A stretch of DNA of 64,000 nt from Takakia lepidozioides (Eukaryota > Streptophyta > Takakiopsida > Takakiales > Takakiaceae), in contig CM060731.1 in assembly GCA_030704615.1 (NCBI GenBank), positions 61,482,756-61,546,755 of the forward strand, in the 5' to 3' direction. The first letter of the stretch is position 1; every line of letters begins with the position of its first letter. Below the pieces are notes generated by a model, which searched no databases, had not been told where the DNA came from, and saw only the letters and a program-made list of their open reading frames with translations. This document shows, piece by piece, positions 24,441 through 35,367 of the stretch. Both the position numbers and the translations under genes were made by a program.

Positions 24441-25165
24441 CCGTCCCTGGACAACCGTTTAGGCGATAATTAATTCAAAATGCCTAATCAATTCTGTGAA
24501 TTTTTCAGATTTTGGCCTAATTGTTGGGAAATTATGGGACCAGAGTGCCTAATGCCCAAAAATTTCACCAAAAAACTTGCAAGCCTCTTCTCATGTTGTT
24601 TGTAATAAGATCAAAATTTCTTTGAACAAAAATCAATACAAATATGTGTGCGGAAATAACTAGCCTACCAGCCTACCACAACTCAAGAGTACCATTATGT
24701 AAGAGGATGCACCGTGCACCATGTATACCAATATGAAAACCAGTGTACCCAATGACCAATGTACCAAAGCCCTGAACTGGTGTGCCTACCCAATGACCAA
24801 TGTACCAAGGCCCTGTGCCTACACTAGTGTGGACTATCAATATTGAACTCACCTACTTAAAGTGTGAGAGCGAAGGGAGAGCTTGCCTATACCAGCTTGA
24901 GCGTTGGAGCACCGTGCACAACAAAGAGGGTTTCAAAGGAAATGAAAGGTAGCTGGAGCCTGGAAGGGCCCATGGGCATTGGGTGTCTATTTTGTAATTT
25001 TATTCTTAAGAAAATAAATGTTTTCTCTTCTCATGTGCCTAATTCTAAAAAATTATAGCATGAAGATGCCTAATTTGAGAAATTGTTTTCAAAACATGCC
25101 TAATTTTCTGGTTGATTGATTTTATTATTAGGCGCAAAATTGCCTACACGGTTGTCCAGGGACGG
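24441..25165. mobile_element. Non-autonomous DNA transposon with 24-bp terminal inverted repeats and TA duplication
   Basis: The left end is CCGTCCCTGGACAACCGTTT and the right end, reverse complemented, is CCGTCCCTGGACAACCGTGT; both continue AGGC. This gives 24-bp terminal repeats with one mismatch. Both ends abut TA (24439-24440 and 25166-25167), the target duplication typical of Tc1/mariner-like elements and of some MITEs. The interior of about 725 bp is AT-rich, holds no transposase frame, and contains an internal repeat of CAATGACCAATGTACCAA near 24750-24810. It sits 13 bases past the SEN2 stop, so it probably forms part of the SEN2 3' UTR or terminator region. Confidence 0.85.
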
Positions 25166-25259
25166 TATATACACACTGTCAATACTTGAAGCGAATTTGT
25201 ACCAAGTTGAGAGTTCCAATGCCTTCAGACCAGTGACTGAGTTTTCACAACCTCTAGTC

Positions 25260-25660
25260 TCCCAGAAAATGGACTAGCAAGTCGTTTACCAATGCTATTC
25301 CAGAATATGACAGTCCCTATAGTGTCTGTCTTTGTAGGGGGCTGTTCTGACTTCAGTTGTAGTCTTCACTGAAGTTGGTAGCTAGCACATGTTGTTAATC
25401 TCTCTTTCTTCCTTATTTACTTGCTGCTTCCCCCGCAGCTGCAATGTGTTGCCCAAGGCAAATGAGGTACTTGGTTCCAGGGAGCAGATGTGTACACCGA
25501 AGCATATGTGAAAGCGTCAAACACATGCCTGCCATTCTCTTACTACGGGCTGCTCTTGTGCTCACAGTAGCAGGAATGCTGGTATGTACCATGTGCACCA
25601 CTTCCTCGGTCTCTCTTACAGCTTTTGGCAAAAGAGTGACAAATTTTGGGAACAGATGTG
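25260..25660 (+). pseudogene. Diverged duplicate of RTEL1 exon 3 and its flanking introns
   Basis: This block aligns with 3160-3515 of the RTEL1 gene. Shared words include CTTGGTTCCAGGGAGCA, CATGCCTGCC, TTCTCTTACTA, GCTCTTGTGCTCAC, CTGGTATGTAC and AGAGTGACAAAT, in the same order and spacing. Both the exon and the flanking intron are copied, so this is a DNA-level duplication and not a retrocopy. The exon copy has lost the reading frame of helicase exon 3 through small indels and cannot encode the Fe-S cysteine segment. No other RTEL1 exon was found around it. Confidence 0.85.
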
Positions 25661-27290
25661 GTTAAACTTTGTAGCTGCCACACAAGGCTGGACGATCTTG
25701 ATCCTTAGGGTCGGATGGATCGTGCACCAGCATCCTAATCAACATTAGGTGGGAAGATTCAGCGTAGACTAAAAAAAAAGGTTGACTCTCACAGAAGCAA
25801 GTGGAAATTATGGTGCCACTTCACCTAAGATTCTATTCCCTTCCATTTTGAAGATGGACACCTTCTAACAGCCATAACTCGGGGAATGCCGTTGCCCACA
25901 CGTCTCACTAGGACTTGACAGTCTCCAGGTACCCACATATTATATGACTGGTTGACCTAGTGACACTCTTCTTATACTGAGTTGGCTACAATGGGTGATA
26001 TCCAACATCAACCCATGGGGCTATGAACCCCCGACCCCTTAGGGGGGCTTGTGTTTCCTGTAGGTTGATCATTTCGTTGGGAAAGGCTGCTCTCAGTTGA
26101 ATGTATTGATTACAAGTGAAACCGTTCAACAATTTTAGCGACACTACAAGATTTTGAGATGAATGGTCAAGAATAACCTGGAAATGCAAATCTCATCTAA
26201 AAAGATCACGGGTGGAGCTAGACATAGGATGGGAGTTGAATGTGCGCCTGCAGGATGCCCTTTGCGGGCCCACAGTCAAATCCCTACCCCAGATTCTAGT
26301 GACGACGACAGGTCGGAGATAGTTTGAAATACAGCCCCAGTTGATTGTGGCTTCGATAAATGCCTGTTCTTCCCTGTTCTACTGCCAGGTCCCCTTGGAT
26401 CCATACCAGGACCCACTGCACACATAATAGACCCCTGCTCCAACCACACTCGCCACTGTCCGACATTTCTTAAGCAAAAATCGAATTCGAGCCTCTATTG
26501 ACGACTGGATCTTCTTGTGGAAACCTGTCTCGTCTTTCCAGGCCTGACTGGCCCAGACATCAAAATTGAGGACTTTGACTGCAATGCTTGTCTCAGGATG
26601 TAGGCATTTCCAGGAGACAAAGGCACAGACCCAACTTGCCTACTGATAAAATCCCCTGTGGTCTCTGATGCCTCATCAGAATGAGATCCATTGGAGACAG
26701 GAACAGGAGTGCCTACAGTTGGTGGCTGTGGAAAATCATCCAAGCAGAAACACAGCAACTGGTGTACACTGCCTAGGGAACAAGATGGGGGCTGAACCTA
26801 ACATAAGAGCTTGTTGATGCTTGCCGCCCCGTGGCGCACTTGCATTCCTTCCTGAGGCATTGCTGGAGGCCAGAGACACGGGATGCCTGTAATCAGCAAT
26901 CTTCGCGTCCATGATCAGCAATCTGAAGCTGCACTAACTGAGGTTAGATGATTACCAAGATGCATACAATTGGCTTCCAACTCTCTAAGAACTTCTTGCT
27001 ACTTCCTAAACAGAGTCAGACCTGATGATATGGCATGAGGCGGGAAAAACATATGTTGGGTCAAACGGGCCCCAAAATTTGTATCTTTCAGTTTGTCTTG
27101 TTCCTTATCTCTCAATCCAAATGGTGGTGCCACCAGAATATTAGGATTAAGGTGGTGTTGCTTCCACTGTAGAGTGCATTGAGGCAATATGCTTCAGATT
27201 ACCAAACATCAACAGATCAACAATAGTCATCCTTCAGAAGACCAAACTCCATCATAGTGAGAAGTGAGGCTCAAACATACCTGAATCAAA
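25661..27290. other. Region between gene relics, one minus-strand frame of unknown origin
   Basis: Two linked minus-strand frames (about 26921-26495) read a Pro/Ser-rich stretch including DFPQPPTVGTPVPVSNGSHS and then VGSVPLSPGNAYILRQALQ. They look protein-like but match no family I know; a gene fragment or decayed mobile element is possible. Copy 2 of the dispersed repeat lies at 26218-26286. Nothing else is supported. Confidence 0.3.
26218..26286 (-). repeat. Dispersed repeat, copy 2
   Basis: The reverse complement starts AGGGATTTGACTGTGGGCCC and ends CAACTCCCATCCTATGTCTA, matching both ends of the repeat at 170-259. The middle is about 20 bases shorter. The two copies lie in opposite orientation. 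Confidence 0.6.
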
Positions 27291-28019
27291 ACAGTCAATT
27301 GCTGATCTTGGTAGGTAGTGAAACACCTGTGACTTCTTAGTGGGGATGACTGTGTTTCTTGGGATCAACTTTGTCATGACTCCACCCACTGTTTCAGTTC
27401 CCATAGTCAAGGGAGTCACATCCAGCAGAAGGATATCTGCACATTCAGCACCCAGTTTTAGTTACATGGCAGAACTCTTCCGTGGGCTAACAACACATCA
27501 ACAACTGCTGGTACTTCTTTGCTTGGCAAATCTCCAGGAAGTGAATGGTCCGCTGAAAATACCACCCTGCACAGCTGCTACAAAGGCAACTGCCTCATCT
27601 GGGTTAACGCACTTGCTTGCTTCTTTGCCATCAAAGTAATCCTTCAACAACTGCTGAACCTTGGGAATGTGTGTGCTACCACCGACAAGAACAATCTCAT
27701 GAATTTCAGACTTTTGAAGCCCTGCGTCCTCCATAGCCTTCTTCACAGGCCCCATGGTCTTTCTAAAGAGGTCATTGTTCAACTCCTCAAAGCGGGCACG
27801 AGTCAGAGGCTCAGAAAAGTCAATGCCATCAAATAGAGACTCAATCTCCACATGGACTTGATGGTGGTTGCTGAGAGCTCTCTTTGCCCGCTCAGCCTCC
27901 CGTCTGGGCTTGCCAATTGCCCTCTTATCCTTTCTGATGTCCTTGTTGTACTTCTTGATGAGCTTGATGAAGTATTCCAGGATCCACTGGTCAAAGTCCT
28001 CTCCTGTACCTATCCGCAC
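27291..28019 (-). pseudogene. HSP70 (BiP-type) gene fragment
   Basis: On the minus strand, 28019 to about 27545 reads roughly 160 codons of the HSP70 ATPase domain: [60 protein letters not shown] and [19 protein letters not shown]. The wording is closest to the ER type, BiP. A second block (27436-27291) continues [20 protein letters not shown], then [14 protein letters not shown], and has a two-base deletion near 27325. The N-terminal third, the rest of the substrate-binding domain and any ER signal are absent. The break between blocks looks like an old intron with a decayed donor. This is a truncated genomic duplicate and should make no chaperone. Confidence 0.85.
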
Positions 28020-28249
28020 TGTTGCGAATATGGCTCAAGCAGGCTGCTAACTCTTCCAGAGACGGTTTAGAAACACCAACCCATAAAGAAATTGGAATAA
28101 GCTGCAGAGAAAGGATCCAGAGAGATCAATAGCAGAGGACAGAGGGATGAGTTACCTGAACAATAGGGTTTGTTGATTGATTGCTGCAAGTCATTTTTGG
28201 ACACTACTGGTGTTGTTGTAAATATGAAATTGCTCAGAACCAGGACTGC

Positions 28250-29210
28250 TCAGGAAAATGCTACTAGCACTCCTAAAAATTTGGCCATTTCAGACCTTGC
28301 ATTTAGTACTAGACTTTTGTCCTCAATTATATTCAACTTCAGTTCTTTCTTCAAGAAACTTTGGACGGCCCTCCTCATGTTTAAGGCATCTTGTTTACTC
28401 CCTTTAACCCCTAACATGATGCTATCTGCATATCGGAGGTACTTCAGTCTTTTGAACCCTTCGTCTGCTTGGCAGCTAGGGCTTCCCGACAAACTGAGGC
28501 GCAGGTTGCCTACATTATACTCAGGTGTTAGATCAGACTCAACATAGCAGTCCAAGTCATGCAGGAAAATATTTGCACACAACGGGGATATAATAGAGCC
28601 CATTAGAGCCCCTCTGTTGTATTGTGTGTAATCTGAAAGGTTGTGTAAATCGACGTAGCCTGCGTTCAGCAGCTTTCGCATAAGATCCTGTAGGGATTTC
28701 GATGGCAGCACTTGCGACATTTGCTTCAGAAGCAAACTGTGGTGAATCTTGTCAAACTGTTTTTCAATATCGATCTGAACAATCCAAGTGATTGCCATCC
28801 ACGAGTGCCGGAGCTCTCGGAGAGCTGTATGACAGCTTCGTCCAGGACGAAAACCATGGCTTTGATTCTCTGAAAATTGGCTCAACTACTGGTTCCACCA
28901 GCCCTTTCAAAGTGGATAGCACAACCTTGTCAGCCATTGAAGCCACAGAACAGGCCTACCGCCATCCGGAGTAGGAATCATAATTCTTTAGGAAGGAGTT
29001 GGTGCATAAGTCTGCCTTCTCAACTCTTTGGATAGGTTCTCAAGGCCCTTCTCCGACATTTCTGCTCTGGCTCTCCCGTCGATTCCAGGAGATGCAGTTG
29101 CCTTCAATTTGTAGTACCCAGCCCGAAGATTATCTATGTTGTAAATGTCCTCATAATTGATGCAATCGCGGTCGGGATACGATGAGAACCCGATGGCTGC
29201 TTGCCATTGA
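28250..29210 (-). pseudogene. Mitochondrial-type group II intron maturase / reverse transcriptase relic
   Basis: Minus-strand frames spell a group II intron-encoded protein: LKATASPGIDGRARAEMSEK (near 29100), KVVLSTLKGLVEPVVEPIFR, HGFRPGRSCHTALREL, WIVQIDIEKQFDKIHHSLLL, GSIISPLCANIFLHDLDCYV and LKYLRYADSIMLGVKGSKQ. Family members splice their host intron in organelles. Here the frame shifts at least twice (near 28850-28960), a stop follows YAPTPS, the catalytic YADD reads YADS, and the usual PQG before S is LMG. It is non-functional, most simply a nuclear insertion of mitochondrial DNA; a dead nuclear maturase gene is the alternative. It lies 230 bases from the HSP70 fragment on the same strand. 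Confidence 0.85.
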
Positions 29211-30010
29211 CAGCCATAACAGGAAAACTCCAGTCCAGCCTTGCAGCACTCATGTCTGCCACCCAACATCTGCACACTGACACCTTGGAAGCAATGTCGC
29301 CCTGCACGCACCGTCAACCCCATGCACCACACCGTCAGCTGCAAGCTCAAGCTCGGGGCATGTCACAGAAACGAACCATACGCCTTGCCAGCAATAGTAT
29401 ATTTGCAGGTTGCAACAACAAAATGAAACACACGCATACACGGACATGTTTGCACCATCCTTACAACACTCCTGCTGCAAGCCGCGATCCCTCTCTCTCT
29501 CTCACTGTGGGAAATCTTTCAAGCAGCGCTACGCTAGGTGCGATGGCGCCAAAGGCATTCAGACATTCAGACCCTAAACCCCAGGGCCCAGCGTGCATAG
29601 ATACATTCATCCGCAGCAGATTAAGAAAATTCTGAGACTTTAAATGTACAGAACAGTAGAACAGATGATATACCACTGGGCTGCATCACTGTGGTCAGTT
29701 GAAGTCTGATGGGTGCTCACCAAAAGGAGAGCAAAATGTGAGCGAAGGAATACATAGTCACAGTGGGAGAGCTTGTCTTGTCTGTTCAGATCATCTTGCA
29801 GTGAGCTGTATGAAAGCGTATCGAGGCCGAAGTTGTTGCTCAAGGAGAAATTTGGGTTTCAGAATCGAGAGCATTCTGCAGTACGTGGCTTTGCATTTCT
29901 GCCTGAATCGTTGCGAATGTAGAAGAATGGTGGCGACTTGATGATGTCGGAGGTCGCATTCGGAAGGAAGAAGGGAGAAGAGGAGGAGGGAGAGGGAGAG
30001 GGAGGGCGAG
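29211..30010. other. Upstream region of MED17
   Basis: No coding exon is supported. A purine-rich GAG/GGA tract (about 29965-30010) lies directly before the MED17 start and is probably its 5' leader. Confidence 0.45.
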
Positions 30011-33000
30011 ATGGGAATGAGGCAGGCCATCATGCTGGATCCGCTTCCCCTGAAGCGCGTGTTTGCGTTGGAAGAGGCTGGCACCGAGCATTTGCCTCCG
30101 TACTCTCATCTATCCCCCTAGTAATTTTGTCCTGTGGTTGTGGGTACCGTGTTTTCTGAGCATCGTGTGTGAAGGGCATGTTTGTTTCATCGTGTGCAAG
30201 TTGGAAGCTGTGAGGTCGGGAATCCTCTTCGTTAACACTTGCAAGCATTTTTGTCGAGCATTGTGTTAGTTCCGATGGCAGCTTACCTTGGCATGGTTTG
30301 ATGTTGTGGACCAAACGATCAGAGAGCTCAGCCAAGACGAGAAGCCGCTGGCGTTGTTGGGGCGGATCGACTTCGGGCACGAAGCTAAGAAGGCGAAGAC
30401 TGAAACTGCAAGCAGCAAGAAGGAGAACGAAGAAGAAGCCGTGCAGTCGTGGCAATGGCAGGTGTTGGTGGACCATCTGCAGCAGGCGGACCAGGAGCTT
30501 GCCATCGTCCTCGACTTAATCACCCATGTGTGTGGTAATCCTTTACCTCATCAGAAATTTGGGCATACTCCTTGTACCCCATCTGCACGCAGGGATAAGA
30601 GGGATTCTTTATTTGCAGGGTCGATCAGCTTGTGATGAGCGGGTAGGTGCAGTCCCTGTAGACGGTTAAGGGCATAGAGCGATTGCTCTGCAGTTTATCT
30701 CTCTTAAGTAGGGAGAGGGCAGGGAGTAGTATATGACATCCCTCAGAAGTTAAGGCCCCCCTCCCAGGATATCAACTTTTTGAGGGTGAGGTCTCTATCG
30801 ACGGGGCCATGTAACTTGGCTCAAAATTGCCATACCACCCAGCCCCACAATCCGTTGACAGGGAATTGAGTTTTGGCTGGTATTGCCATCAAACTAAGAA
30901 GCATGATGGTATTCCAGCCTTGCAACTGTAACCTTGTACTGGCTAATGCAACTGGGATTCTACCACACACAGTAGGGAGGAGTAAGAAAGTGTGGGGTGG
31001 TAGCGAGGAGATCCGTGCAATTTAAATTGCTCCAAAGGCTTGTGCAGTGAAATCAACAACATAGTTATGGCATGCGCAGGTCGAAACCAACGAGGCAGTC
31101 ACCGTAGCAAGTATGGTGCGCCCAAAGTTGCTTCCGCAAGAGGCATGCTCAGACCTGGCTTTGCGGGCTTCCTCCAAGCTTCACCATTTTCGGGTATGTC
31201 CCATGCTCAGTTTGTTATTCTTCCACCGCTGGGTTCATCCTAAGGCCCCGAAATGTTATGTGGGCCATCTTGGAGAGAGTGGGGAGTATGCAGAGAGGGG
31301 ACTGGAGGAAGATGGCTCTTCAGACAGGCTAAATAGTGGCTTTCTAAGCATTTTACTCTTGCATCCCAGCAAGACCGCACTCTCTTAGTGTGCACAGACA
31401 ATGGTCTCAAGGCTAGGGCCAGTTCAATAGATGTAACATCTCTGTCTCTCTATTTCACACACACATGCACGCCCTTTGATAAACTAGTGGAACTCATGGA
31501 CAACCTACAGAGCCTTCCTATACTGGTCAAGTTGGCTACTTAAATCCCTGGGAAGAGGGACCCATGACCCGAAACAAGAGGGAATCCATATCTTTGGTCT
31601 GTTCATTTGCTCATGCATCACCATGGGTTTTACGAGTTAGAGGCACTATTTGAAACCACGAAAACTTCTACATTGCACCTTCAGGCTGGAGGTCTTTCCT
31701 TGTTCAAGGCTTGAATATTGTTGTTGCTAGATTACCTGTCTTTTGAGATGGTAAGAGCCTTCTTGATGGTACTAGCCAATATCTGGCTGTTGTCCCCATT
31801 TTCTCTTGTTCTAGAGAGGGTGTGGACTTTTGCACCAGCTATAGCACCCTCATCTCTTGAGTACATCTCTCGTCCTCTCTCCCACACACACAGACATTGT
31901 CATTGCAATTACCAAAACTCATACCCCAAACTCTGGACTAAGATTTTGGTGTTAAACAAGGAAAAGTTGCATTGCTAGAGTCATGGCTTGTGCAAAAGGG
32001 GTGGAGGGAGATTTGTCTGCTATTCTCTGTTCTTAAACTGGTCGCGTTGGTGCTATTTCATAGGATGTGGGGAAATATCTGAAGCGCTCTGCGCAAGCTT
32101 TGGAGCGCCAGGTTGAGCGTGAGGCAGTGTTTTATGGGGCTCTGATGAGGTGCACACTACTCTTTCAACTTCTCTTTGCGTCCATTGACTTCACAGCATG
32201 TGGGTGAAGTCCTTGACCTAGTGCTAAGTAAACTCGTCATGTGTCCAGTAGTGGGGAAAGGTTAGTCCTTGGGTCACAGAGCTGCTTTGTCTACTTGTAG
32301 GGCTCAATGGGCTATGGTCTCCGTCTGTTGCCTGTTATGGATGATGGGAAGTTTCGGTGGATGTGGGCGAGTGCAGACTGCAGCGCAACTGGAAGGTGAA
32401 GAGACAACGGGGGATCGCAGCTGGTCCAGGTGGGAGCGCAGGCTTCTCAATTGATGTGGGCACTACTGAAGGATCACCATGCGCGGTGACAATAGACCAA
32501 GACACCTCTGGCTTGCTAGTTGCTCACACTCCTACTGCACAGCCCCTCAGACGACTCCATGTCACTCTCTGCTCAGCGCCCCCTCCTTCGGAGTCAGGGG
32601 AAGTCCTAGACCCAGTAGAGCCCACTGTGACGGTAGACAGCACAGAGAAGCCAGATGCACAAAAGGCATCTGACCGGGGCATTGGCGAGGGAGTAGACAA
32701 AGGCGCTAAAAGTGCCCAGGCGGTGCTTCGGCACATTCAGGCAGCTATCTTTGATGAGCAGGTGCATCGTCTTTTGGGCTCGTCTGCCTACCCATGCAAC
32801 AGTCTTCCGTTTGTACTCACATTTGTAATCATACTTAGCAAGGATTTTTGAAAATTCAACCCATAGGTCCATGTGAAAGCTACTTCAACTACTTACTGGG
32901 GCTTCTGTCCATATCCTGGAGGCTGCGGGCCTGCAAAGCAAAGTGCACACTTGCTATGTCTGGAATTGGTTGTAGGAATTGGTTGTAGGGCATATATCTT

Positions 33001-35367
33001 TGATTATTAAGGTTTAGATTTGTTCCCCTGGAGGTGGGAGTCAACATTTTACCCACGTGATGCCTTAATTCTTCTACTCCAGGTTGGTATTTGAGACAGG
33101 TCGTACCTACTAGATGTACTAGAACACAAAGTTGTGGAGTGTTTGTTTTGCTATATGAGTATTTGAATGTACTTGCGTTGGGTGTTGGGTGGGGGAGAAG
33201 ATCTTTGTTATAGTGGAAGCAGGGTCACAGGCCAGTATCTAGAACAGGCTAGGGGTGATCCTGTAGATCGTGTAGGGTGAGCTGGCTGTGATCATGCATA
33301 AAAGTCTAGATTCCGTTGCATCCAAGTCAGACGGTGAGATGACTGAGGCGACCAGAAGCTGCAAGAGCTAGGGAATTTCTCGGAATCTCCCTTGCATGTT
33401 GGGCACAATTTGCTAGTTAGTGCTGTATAATGTGCCTGCACATTTGAGTAAGATCTTCTCCAGGTTAGTAGTCAAGGATATGGAGCTCCCCTGACTTAAA
33501 TACTGCAAATAGTAAGGTGCTATGGTTTGGAGGGCACAGGTATTCGAGTGGGTTGGACGCGAGGCCCTACTTCAGTCACCAACCATCAATGTGACTGGAC
33601 TCAGCGATATGTGTTTGGAACTCAGCCTAGGGCCTGCAACCACCCTCACGCTTCACCTTGCAGATCTTGGTACTCCCCCTAGTGTCCAGAATCAAGATGG
33701 TGGTCCCAAGAATCCATGGGCCATTAAACGATCACAGTACCGCAAGTGGAGACTGCCACAGAATGAGGCAAGTCTGGGAATTTGCTTACAACAGGCTTTC
33801 CAGCAACTCACGATTGCAAGGCTTGATGGTGTGGTGTCAAAGGCCGCCGAAAAGCCGAGGGAGGGTGGTGATGCAGGAGGAGGTGTGAAACCCTCATCTG
33901 CCATCATGCGTCAGGGTGGTGATACTGGAGGGGTTGTTAAATACCTGTCCACCATCATGAGGCACCGCGTATCGCGTGCTAAGGTTTTCTGGGAACTCGA
34001 AAGGCAGGTTGGTAGTCTGTCCTCTTGCAATGCTTTTCAATGTGGTGGGAGTAATTGCCATGTGCCAAATCTGTAGGTTTTCACACAGATTGCCTAGTGA
34101 GTAATGTACTGTATCGCCACCACTTAGGTCTTGTCTCCAAGTTTTACGTAGGCTGATGGTCTTCCTGTGCGCAGTCATCTCAGCTGCACAGGAGAGTCAC
34201 TAGGTGAATTGGTCACCAAAGAACTGGGTAGATGGATGATCACCCCTTTGGGATGATGAGGGAATCCATGCCTAGCTCGTAGCAGGATGCGGGGTGTCTG
34301 AGCAATTGCAGTCATATGCCCAGTAAAATGTAAAATGCTCAAAGGTGCCCGCAGTATAAACACTACAGTCACTGGCTCCTGTTGAGGAAGGTGCTCATAA
34401 AATCCAGGTTAGCCAACACACAAATACTGCAGCATCACCGATCTTGTACGTTAAGTTCATACACTGACCTCATGAGCAGGTCTAGGTACCTAGATTGACT
34501 TGGATCAGATGTTTGTGTAAATGTAGGTGTGTAATTTGATGCAGTTCTCAGTGTGGATATTGTGAAATATCAGAGCATTCACAAGACGCTTGTATTCTGG
34601 GTAGGTACATGGAGTTCCACATCTACATCTACTACTTCACCCCACTTGGCACCCTCAGGTGTCTGCATGGGATCTGTGGCTGGACATTCCACAGACAACA
34701 GTCGGGGACAAGTGGCAGTGCAGCATTGTGCTCCGAGAGGATGTGCTATCTATCGTGGGACTGCCAGCGGCCAAGGGCTGTAAGCAGGCCCTACCCTTCA
34801 CCTGCACCTTGGCAGAGCTTGCACCCTTCCTTTTGTACCAGGTGGGTGCCGCCTTCCTTCTGTGTAGTATCCTGTGTACTTGATGCACTGTGATGTGAGT
34901 GTAAACAATTCTATGTGGAGCCCCGGCTGCGAAATACATGGCGGTGAGCAAGTTGTCCTAGGACATGGGCTGACAAACATTGCTTACCTTCCATCCTTGG
35001 AATGGAGAGTCATTAATGGAGAGATGTCGGAATGCAGGTGGCTGCACAGTTGGTGTCTTGGTTGCATGCTGAGGCTGCATCCATGGGCATGGCAGTTTGT
35101 CATGATTTGCTGTGCGTCACTTTTGAGTCAGAGAGTTATGAAGATATATCCCTCTGTGCTTGCCCAGATGTCAAAGCATACTCCATAAATTGGTTGTTGA
35201 GAACTTCAGTGGGTGGGGTAGAGGAGCTTGAGGATTCCCAGTGCTTTTTAGGACCATTGTCAGTACAGGTTCTCAAAAATATGCTTGTCGAGCTTTTGAG
35301 TGATGCAAGTAATAATCTCTCATGGCACACACAGCTGAATTGGAATACTCTGAACCCCTCTTTGTAA
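30011..35367 (+). CDS. MED17: Mediator complex subunit 17
   Basis: Eight exons join in frame to 637 codons plus stop: 30011-30099, 30323-30527, 31080-31193, 32064-32149, 32377-32761, 33540-34007, 34605-34841, 35038-35367. MED17 is a head-module core subunit linking activators to RNA polymerase II. Plant MED17 landmarks appear in order: LDPLPLKRVFALEEAGTEHL at the start, ALLGRIDF, SWQWQVLVDHLQQADQELAI, VETNEAVTVASMVRPKLLP, KYLKRSAQALERQVEREAVF, LQRNWKVKRQR, FEWVGREALLQSPTINVTG, GVPHLHLLLHPTWHPQVSAW and a C-terminal block with LVSWLHAEAASMG. Exon 6 contains an in-frame tandem duplication (GGDAGGGVKPSSAIMRQ then GGDTGGVVKYLSTIMRH). The exon 1 to exon 2 join was chosen by phase and by spacing to the RIDF motif; an alternative acceptor at 30282 does not fit the phase. 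Confidence 0.9.
33868..33966 (+). repeat. In-frame tandem duplication inside MED17 exon 6
   Basis: Two adjacent segments of about 17 codons read GGDAGGGVKPSSAIMRQ and GGDTGGVVKYLSTIMRH. The DNA copies share GGTGGTGAT, GGAGG and ATCATG at matching positions. The insertion preserves the frame and lies in a loop that varies in length between MED17 proteins. Confidence 0.75.

Noticed and set aside
30030-30476. A 148-codon minus-strand frame over the MED17 start
   Set aside because: It is the shadow of MED17 exons 1 and 2, which match the family on the plus strand.
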